A stretch of 64,000 bases of DNA from Shewanella sp. NIFS-20-20 (GTDB taxonomy: Bacteria > Pseudomonadota > Gammaproteobacteria > Enterobacterales > Shewanellaceae), in contig NZ_JAHUTT010000008.1 in assembly GCF_019209865.1 (NCBI RefSeq), positions 49,141 to 113,140 on the forward strand. The letters are read 5' to 3'. Positions 57,774 through 64,000 of this stretch are shown here, in pieces. The notes beneath the pieces were generated by a model, which worked only from the letters and a program-made list of their open reading frames with translations, was not told the DNA's origin and searched no databases. Position 1 is the first letter of the stretch, and every line of letters begins with the position of its first letter. A program made the translations under genes and the position numbers.

Positions 57774-60700
57774 TTAGTGGCCGTGCTCGGGCTTTGCCGC
57801 TTGTTGCTCGATGGCGCTAGCCAGTTTCGCGGCAACAAACCCTGGCGAGTGGCTATGCACCGAGATCAGCCGATACATCGCGGGGATCACTAACAGGCTA
57901 ACCACGGTGGCAAAAGCCATGCCGAAAAAGACCACAGTGCCCACCGCCACTCGACTTTCTGCACCAGCGCCAGTGCTAATAATTAATGGAATCGCGCCGG
58001 CTAAAGTAGTGAAGGCGGTCATTAAAATGGGACGTAAGCGGCGGCTAGCGGCTTGGATCACGGCCTCATTAATGGCAAGACCTGAGTCTCGTAATTGGTT
58101 GGCAAATTCAACGATTAAAATCCCATTTTTGGTCACCATGCCGATCAGCATGATCATGCCGATTTGGCTATAAATATTAATACCTTGCGATGTAAGCCAT
58201 AGGCCTAAAAAGCCGCCAAATACTCCCATTGGCACAGTTAACATCACTACCAGCGGATTGATAAAGCTTTCAAACTGTGCCGCTAAGACCAGATAAGCCA
58301 CCAATAATGCCAAGCCGAAGACGATTAAAATACTGCTCTGGTTTTCTTTATAATCTTTGGACTCGCCGCTGTAGCCGATATTAATATCCGCAGGCAGTTG
58401 TGCAATCGCTTGCTGCTCGAGAAAGTCTAAGGCTTGGCCTAAGGTGTAACCTGCAGCTAAATTGGCTTTTAAGGTGATGGATTTTTGCTTATTGTTATGG
58501 CTAAGTTTTTGTGCCGACGCGATCTCACTGACGGTGACTATGCCACTGAGAGGGATTAAATCGCCAAATTGGCTGCGCAAATAGATGCGATTGAGATCGT
58601 CCGCGTTATTGAAGCTATTTTCACTACCGCGCAGATAGACATCATACTCCTCGCCGCGTTCAACAAAGGTCGTTTCTTTTCGGCCACCCAGCATAATCTC
58701 GAGGGTATCGGCAATCTCTTTAACACTGACCCCAAGCTCTGCCGCTCGCTGTTTATTGACCTTAGCCATCAGTTCCGGTGTCGTTTCGGCATAATCTAAG
58801 TCGACACCCGTCATCATGCCGCTGTCCATGGCTTGTTGCTGAAGTAACTGTGCCCATTGATAAAGCTCGCTATAGTCACTGCCGCCTAACACCAATTGCA
58901 CGGCTTCGCTGGAGTGACCTCGAAAGCCGGGCATCATTGGCCAAACACGTACATCTGGGATATTTTTGAGTGCCGATGAAATAATCCCTAAGGCTTGTTC
59001 GGCATGGACATCACGCTGCTGCCAGTCTTCTAACAGCATAATAACAAAGCCAGTTTGATCGCCTGCCCGGCCACCAAAAGCCGGTGCTTGGACACTGAAC
59101 GAGCGTAACACCCCTTGACCGAGTAACGGCATTAAGCGGGCTTCAACGATATCCATGTTGGCGCTCATGCGGTTATAGCTGGTGCCTTCGGCGCCTTTGA
59201 CAAAAGCAAAGACCACGCCTCTATCTTCTTTGGGGGCCAGTTGCGACGGGACTTGCTGAGCTAACAACAGACTGCCTGCCACACACAGAATGATCACTAA
59301 GGGGGCGGCCCAGCGCCAATGCAAAGCATGACTCAATAGTTGCCGATACTTGTGTTCAAGCAAACTAAATAGCAGGTTAATTTTTTGGGTTAAACGGTTA
59401 GGCGCGACATTGGCTTTTAGCAAGTGGCTGGATAACACCGGCGTTAATGTTAAGGCCACTAAGGATGAAAAAATCACTGCTACGGCTAACACCACAGAAA
59501 ACTCAGTGAACAACAAGCCGACCATGCCATCCATAAATGAAATCGGCAAAAACACCATGACCAATACCAAGGTGGTGGCGATTACGGCGAAGCCCACTTC
59601 GCGAGTGCCTTGGTAAGCGGCCACTAAAGGGTGAGATCCTTTCTCGATATGATGAAAGATGTTTTCAACCACCACAATGGCATCATCCACCACTAAGCCA
59701 ATGGCCAAGATCAACGCCATTAGGGTTAACAAATTGATCGAATAGCCAAGGCTATAGGCCACAATAAATGCCGATATTAACGACACCGGGACGGTCACCG
59801 CGGGGATCAAGGTGGCGCGGGCTTGGCCAATAAACAAGTACAAGACCAATACCACTAATAATCCCGTGACCACTAAGGTGGAATAGACTTCGTCGATGGA
59901 GCGCTTAATAAACACTGTGCTGTCATAATTTACCGTCAGCTCAGTGCCAGTAGGTAAGTAATTTTGCATCCGTTCAACTTCGGCGGCTACCGCATTGGCC
60001 ACGTTAAGCGGATTGGCGTCCGACTGCGGAACTATGCCTAAACTGAGGTTGATGACACCATCACTTTTATAGGTGGAGTTTTCATTTTCGGCGCCAAGAT
60101 ACACCTTAGCGACATCTTTAAGATACACAGTATTGCCACTGTTATTGACGCGTAAGTATTCAAAATCGCTGACATCTTGATATAAGCGCTCGGTTCGCAC
60201 CGACATCACAGTCGTGTCGTTGCGGACTTGGCCAGCAGGCGCTTCAATGTTTTCGCGATGTAACGCTGCGCTAATATCCGTCGGGGTGATACCGCGCCCA
60301 GCCATGAGTACCGGGTCTAACTGGACATACATGACCTGATATAAGGCGCCAGAGAGGTTGACTGAACTCACACCGCTGATCAGATTAAACCTGTCTTCTA
60401 ATACCCGCTGGGCATAATCGGTGAGCTGGGATCTGTCCATGACTTGCGAGCGTAAATTGACATAGATAGCCGGTTCGCCGGAACCATTATCTTTGGAGAC
60501 AATCGGGTCATCGGCCGATTCAGGTAAACGTCGCTGCGCTCTGGCAACCGCATCGCGGACGTCACTGACCCCTTCGGTAAGATCCCAGCCGAGCTCAAAG
60601 GTGACCGTGATGCGCGACATGCCGTTGCGTGTCACCGAGGTGATTTCATCAATGCCACTAATGCCGGTGATTTCATCCTCTAAGGTTTGAGTTATTTGAT

Positions 60701-60881
60701 TTTCAATAATGGTGGCCGAAGCCCCTTTATAGGTGGTCAGTACTGACACCACCGGGCTTTCAACATCTGGCATTTCACGGACCGCCAGCTTGCTAAAAGA
60801 GACTAAACCAAATACGCATAACAGCAGTGACAGAACGATGGCGACCACGGGTCGTTTGACCGAGACATCAGAAAGTAACAT
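57774..60881 (-). CDS. RND multidrug-efflux permease
   Basis: 1035 residues, AcrB/MexF-type length, with 12 membrane helices. GLVVDDAIVVVENIFHHIEKG carries the paired Asp of helix 4 that relay protons, TKNGILIVEFANQL the Lys of helix 10. The porter domain begins REMPDVESPVVSV. Pumps substrates from periplasm and inner membrane; substrate not predictable. Its ATG overlaps the stop of the adaptor gene upstream. Confidence 0.95.
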   Translation of the reverse strand: MLLSDVSVKRPVVAIVLSLLLCVFGLVSFSKLAVREMPDVESPVVSVLTTYKGASATIIENQITQTLEDEITGISGIDEITSVTRNGMSRITVTFELGWDLTEGVSDVRDAVARAQRRLPESADDPIVSKDNGSGEPAIYVNLRSQVMDRSQLTDYAQRVLEDRFNLISGVSSVNLSGALYQVMYVQLDPVLMAGRGITPTDISAALHRENIEAPAGQVRNDTTVMSVRTERLYQDVSDFEYLRVNNSGNTVYLKDVAKVYLGAENENSTYKSDGVINLSLGIVPQSDANPLNVANAVAAEVERMQNYLPTGTELTVNYDSTVFIKRSIDEVYSTLVVTGLLVVLVLYLFIGQARATLIPAVTVPVSLISAFIVAYSLGYSINLLTLMALILAIGLVVDDAIVVVENIFHHIEKGSHPLVAAYQGTREVGFAVIATTLVLVMVFLPISFMDGMVGLLFTEFSVVLAVAVIFSSLVALTLTPVLSSHLLKANVAPNRLTQKINLLFSLLEHKYRQLLSHALHWRWAAPLVIILCVAGSLLLAQQVPSQLAPKEDRGVVFAFVKGAEGTSYNRMSANMDIVEARLMPLLGQGVLRSFSVQAPAFGGRAGDQTGFVIMLLEDWQQRDVHAEQALGIISSALKNIPDVRVWPMMPGFRGHSSEAVQLVLGGSDYSELYQWAQLLQQQAMDSGMMTGVDLDYAETTPELMAKVNKQRAAELGVSVKEIADTLEIMLGGRKETTFVERGEEYDVYLRGSENSFNNADDLNRIYLRSQFGDLIPLSGIVTVSEIASAQKLSHNNKQKSITLKANLAAGYTLGQALDFLEQQAIAQLPADINIGYSGESKDYKENQSSILIVFGLALLVAYLVLAAQFESFINPLVVMLTVPMGVFGGFLGLWLTSQGINIYSQIGMIMLIGMVTKNGILIVEFANQLRDSGLAINEAVIQAASRRLRPILMTAFTTLAGAIPLIISTGAGAESRVAVGTVVFFGMAFATVVSLLVIPAMYRLISVHSHSPGFVAAKLASAIEQQAAKPEHGH

Positions 60882-61999
60882 TAGCTGCGTACTCCGTGGC
60901 TTGGCTTAGCGGCCACCTCTTGGCTTAATGGCGCAGCCTCGGTTTTTAGAGAATGAATGCTAATACCATCGCGCATATTCACTAAGCCTTGTACCACGAT
61001 TTCATCGCCGACCTTGAGGCCGGATTCAATCAACACAGAGTCATCAATGCGGTGACTTAAAACCACTTGTTGGCGGCTAACTTGCTGCTGGTCGTTGACC
61101 ACATACACAAAGCGTTTAGTGCCGGAATACTCTAGCGCCTGCACCGGAATGGCCGGTGCGGTAACGGGCTGAAATGCTAATAAGGCTTTCATCATCATCC
61201 CTGGCATTAAGCGGGTATCAGGGTTTTGAAATTCAACGCGGATGGTAATGTTAAGGCTGTTGGCATCGACACGGGGATCGATGGCGTTTACCTTACCGTT
61301 AAAGACTTGCTGGGGCCAAGCATCACTGCTGGCGGTAATTGCCATGCCAATGTGCAGTTGAGATAAGTATTTTTCTGGCACGGCAATGTCCAGTTTGAGG
61401 CGGGATAGGTTATCAATGGTTAATAACTCAGTGCCGGCATTAACCATCTTGCCTTCGCTAAAATCGATTAATCCGGTATGGCCTGTAAAGGGGGCTCGCA
61501 GGTAGTGATAATTCAGATCGCTGCTTGCCGCACTGAGGCGAGCACTGGCAATATCAACTTGGGTGCGCTGGGCATCAATTTCACTTTGGGTAATGGCATT
61601 GCTATGGCTGAGCTTGATGAAATCGTTGAGTTTACGTTGTTGGTCGGCAAGATAGGCTTCGGCTTCAGCTACCGTGGCACGAGCGCGACTGTCCTCTAAG
61701 CTCAGCAGCAAATCACCTTGTTTAACCTGTTGATTTTCCTTGGTATTGATCGTGGCAATTTTACCGGTAATTTGCGGTGCGACCCACACAGACTGATAGG
61801 CCTCGAGCTTGCCAATCAGGCTTAACTCTTGCTGTAAACTTTGGCTAGTCACGGGGGCGGTGATCACTGCCACGGGTTTTTTGGCCGTCTCACGAGGAGA
61901 TGGCGTTTGGGGCGCGGACTCGCTGGATAACCATTGGTTGACGCCAATGGCAGCAATACTCAGCATCGACAATAGGACTATGAAGGATGTTTTGTTCAT
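60881..61999 (-). CDS. RND periplasmic adaptor (membrane fusion protein)
   Basis: 372 residues. N-terminal hydrophobic anchor (FIVLLSMLSIAAIGVN), then a lipoyl domain (VWVAPQITGKIATINTKENQQVKQGDLLL) split by a short coiled coil, and a beta-barrel (LRAPFTGHTGLIDFSEGKMV). Couples the permease to a TolC-type channel, which is not in this window. Overlaps the permease start by one base. Confidence 0.94.
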   Translation of the reverse strand: MNKTSFIVLLSMLSIAAIGVNQWLSSESAPQTPSPRETAKKPVAVITAPVTSQSLQQELSLIGKLEAYQSVWVAPQITGKIATINTKENQQVKQGDLLLSLEDSRARATVAEAEAYLADQQRKLNDFIKLSHSNAITQSEIDAQRTQVDIASARLSAASSDLNYHYLRAPFTGHTGLIDFSEGKMVNAGTELLTIDNLSRLKLDIAVPEKYLSQLHIGMAITASSDAWPQQVFNGKVNAIDPRVDANSLNITIRVEFQNPDTRLMPGMMMKALLAFQPVTAPAIPVQALEYSGTKRFVYVVNDQQQVSRQQVVLSHRIDDSVLIESGLKVGDEIVVQGLVNMRDGISIHSLKTEAAPLSQEVAAKPSHGVRS

Positions 62000-62199
62000 A
62001 CAGGTTAGACGTCTCGTTAAAGCGGTCCCTCGTGGTCAGGACTCTGATGACGCTATTGTAGATAAACTCAGCGGGCTAGTGAGTAAAGCAATGTAAAGGG
62101 AATGCGGTTGGATAAGTAAACTGTGACCTAGTTGGCATATTCCGTGGGCTAATGGCCAGAAACTGTTTGCAGCTAAGGCCATGACCGCGGGGGTGATAA

Positions 62200-63381
62200 T
62201 TATTTTTGAGCTAATGGCTGCGCTTGTAAAGGTTGGGTGTCGCCATTGTAATGGCCTCTGATTAACTGCTCTGGTGTCATTAATAATAACTCCCCAGAGA
62301 GCCCGCGTTTGATACTGCTATCGATGGCAATGATTTTATTATGGTATAAGCCCAGCACCTCTGTTTGCGAGGTATGACCGACGACTATGTGGTCAACGTC
62401 AAAGTAGGCAAGCAGTTTATCGATGTCGGCTTCGTTTAAACTCTGATTAAAATAGCCTCGATACCAGGTTGGGCCATTGCTAAAAAATAAAAAATTAAGT
62501 AATTCGTCCTGTTTTAATTGCGCTTTATCGTCATCAATATGACGGCGGTATAAGCGATTGGCTTGGCTAATGCTTAATTGCCGCTCGAGCCATTCAGGGC
62601 TGATGCCGCCATGCATAAATAAGGCATTATTGATTTTGACTAAGGTGTGTTTACTGCGCAACCATTGGCCAATTTCTGTGTCTTGGTCATAGAGGGCATC
62701 ATAGCTGGTATTCATCAATTGCGTGGTGGTCTGATAGCGAGGGTGGATATAACGTAAGTCGCCCATTAACACCATTTGTTCATGATTTCCCATGAGTAAA
62801 TGCAGTTTGCCACCTGCGGCGGTCGCTTCACTATCCAATTGATATAACAACCATAAGACTTCGTTGACTTGGGGGCCTCGATCAAACATGTCTCCGGTCA
62901 TCACCATATGGCCATCCCCGAAGGCCCAATGGCGTTGCTCATCAATAATGCCATGCGCCTGCAGTAGCTGAACCATGACATCAAATTGGCCGTGAACATC
63001 ACTTAACGCCACGATGTTATTGACGCCGGTGTAGGTGTCGGCACTGATTAGCTTAAGATCAGCATTCAAGCTTGGCTCAGGTAAATTTTGACAAGCGGGC
63101 GGTTGCATCACCTTGAGTGACTCCACCGGCGTGTGGATCAACTGATCAGCGCATATCCAGCTGGCATGATGAGTGTTATCTGGGTTAATAAACACATAAG
63201 GGCCATCGGTGACGGCTTGGTGTTGCGGAGTTAAGGGCGAGCTTGAATTAGCTAATGGTGTCGCACTGGCATGCGGCAGCACACTGGCAAGACTAGTCAT
63301 ATACACAGCAGTCAAAACTATACCTTTGACTCGCAGGTTGCGGGCTCTCGTCAATAAACGAGTGACAGTGACAAATAACAC
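62200..63381 (-). CDS. Secreted metallophosphoesterase
   Basis: 393 residues. Signal-like N-terminus (LRVKGIVLTAVYMTSLASVLPHASA). Metallophosphoesterase motifs in order: VALSDVHGQFD (Asp-x-His), TGDMFDRGPQ (Gly-Asp-x2-Asp-Arg), MGNHEQM (Gly-Asn-His-Glu), FMHGGISPEW and VVGHTSQTEV (two His). The extension of about 130 residues before the first motif may be a separate domain. Resembles the Shewanella cold-active protein-tyrosine phosphatase family in motif order; substrate unproven. Confidence 0.9.
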   Translation of the reverse strand: MLFVTVTRLLTRARNLRVKGIVLTAVYMTSLASVLPHASATPLANSSSPLTPQHQAVTDGPYVFINPDNTHHASWICADQLIHTPVESLKVMQPPACQNLPEPSLNADLKLISADTYTGVNNIVALSDVHGQFDVMVQLLQAHGIIDEQRHWAFGDGHMVMTGDMFDRGPQVNEVLWLLYQLDSEATAAGGKLHLLMGNHEQMVLMGDLRYIHPRYQTTTQLMNTSYDALYDQDTEIGQWLRSKHTLVKINNALFMHGGISPEWLERQLSISQANRLYRRHIDDDKAQLKQDELLNFLFFSNGPTWYRGYFNQSLNEADIDKLLAYFDVDHIVVGHTSQTEVLGLYHNKIIAIDSSIKRGLSGELLLMTPEQLIRGHYNGDTQPLQAQPLAQK

Positions 63382-63852
63382 AAGCTCTTCCTTAATTGAT
63401 GATACCGACGTTCAGCGGCGATGACATATTTTGTTGCCGTGTTTGCCCTATCTTGCCAGTCAGCTGGCGTGAGTTCAATCGCTTGATGATACAAATCATT
63501 TTACAAAATGATCGGGGTAAACCGGGGAGCTTCAATTGGGCGGCAGCTGTTCACGTTAAAATAAAGTAAGATGTTACGCATTAACGTGTCAGGCATTTGC
63601 CTAAATGCAGGATGCTAGTTGTTGTTTTATTTAGGCTTAAATGTTTATGCGTCCCAGACTTCGGCTAAGTGAGCCGATTGAACGGACGCAGCAAACGCTT
63701 GATGACCACCAACATAGTATGTGTCCTTGGCGCGGGCATTTTACGGGTTAATTACGCATTGGGGGGCAAATATTAAGCACTGCCCATTGTCATTCCTATA
63801 ACTCATTCGTTTGCTCGCGCCGATTGGATATTTGGCCGAGCTTGTCAGCAAA

Positions 63853-63876
63853 AAGACCAGCATAACAGCTGGTCTT
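63853..63876. other. 9-bp hairpin near the IS110-like element
   Basis: AAGACCAGC, ATAACA, GCTGGTCTT with flanking A and T; either a terminator or a stem of the insertion sequence's noncoding end. The 470 bases from 63382 to 63852 hold no gene I can support. Confidence 0.6.
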
Positions 63877-63881
63877 AATTA

Positions 63882-63941
63882 GATGGTCCGCCTCACCCCT
63901 AAGCTAAGCTTAGGGTTAGGCAAACAAAGAGGCGAACCATC
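63882..63941. repeat. Nested inverted repeats upstream of IS110 transposase
   Basis: GATGGTCCGCCTC (63882-63894) and GAGGCGAACCATC (63929-63941) form a 13-bp pair with one mismatch. Inside, CCCTAAGC and GCTTAGGG (63897-63904 and 63908-63915) form an 8-bp stem with a 3-base loop. The outer repeat abuts the transposase ATG. Confidence 0.8.
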
Positions 63942-64000
63942 ATGTCTACTATTAAAGTAATTGGGATCGATTTAGGCAAATCTTCTTTTCATCTTGTTGC
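63942..64000 (+). CDS. IS110-family transposase, start only
   Basis: The first 19 codons read MSTIKVIGIDLGKSSFHLV, the N-terminal block of IS110-family DEDD transposases (the Asp of the RuvC-like fold in IDLGK). The rest lies past the window. IS110 elements use a noncoding bridge RNA from one end to choose donor and target, so nearby noncoding sequence may matter. Confidence 0.85.
   Translation, partial: MSTIKVIGIDLGKSSFHLV

Overview
The window looks like a Shewanella-type gammaproteobacterial chromosome. The evidence is a torECAD trimethylamine N-oxide respiration operon with a five-haem TorC and a small TorE, the ytjB-serB-radA neighbourhood, a nupC-tsx-deoCABD nucleoside block, and the ubiU-ubiV/ubiT set. 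No marker such as rRNA was available, so genus is an inference from gene content and order.

Positions 1 to about 12.7 kb are the right-hand end of an integrative conjugative element (ICE) of the SXT/R391 family. It holds a primase-like protein, traF-traH-traG (pilus assembly, mating-pair stabilisation, exclusion target), eex facing traG, the setC-setD activator operon with a lytic transglycosylase and replication-like proteins, croS, four 14-bp operators and setR. The element ends in the 5' end of prfC, the family's usual site, and appears to supply the promoter and first codons of prfC. The int end of the element lies outside the window.

From 12.7 to 29.3 kb lies ordinary chromosome: prfC, a TatD nuclease, nupC, tsx, deoCABD, ytjB, serB, an alpha/beta hydrolase, and radA flanked by two PilZ proteins. 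From 29.6 to 34.9 kb is the tor locus, with a TorR-like regulator whose receiver has lost phosphorylation residues and with no torS or torT alongside. From 35 to 42.7 kb are a purine-type permease with a possible structured RNA leader, a CBS-domain protein, a YjiH-like membrane protein, ubiUVT and a YfhL ferredoxin.

The most unusual part is 42.8 to 50.9 kb. It is a compact secreted-peptide cluster: three tandem 42-45 residue precursors with double-glycine leaders and cores built of four Cys-containing tetrapeptides, two paralogous GRDP-like proteins, an HlyD-type adaptor and a C39-peptidase ABC exporter. A frameshifted TPR membrane protein and a fourth, divergent double-Gly precursor lie on the far side. 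The four small precursor genes could be one exporter's cargo; no known modifying enzyme and no TolC are present. I regard this as the best candidate for an undescribed system.

From 51.5 kb to the end are trhP, an HDOD protein paired with a GGDEF/EAL protein, an OsmC protein, an NYN-domain protein, an RND efflux pair, a metallophosphoesterase, and the first 59 bases of an IS110-family transposase preceded by strong hairpins that may belong to the element's noncoding end.
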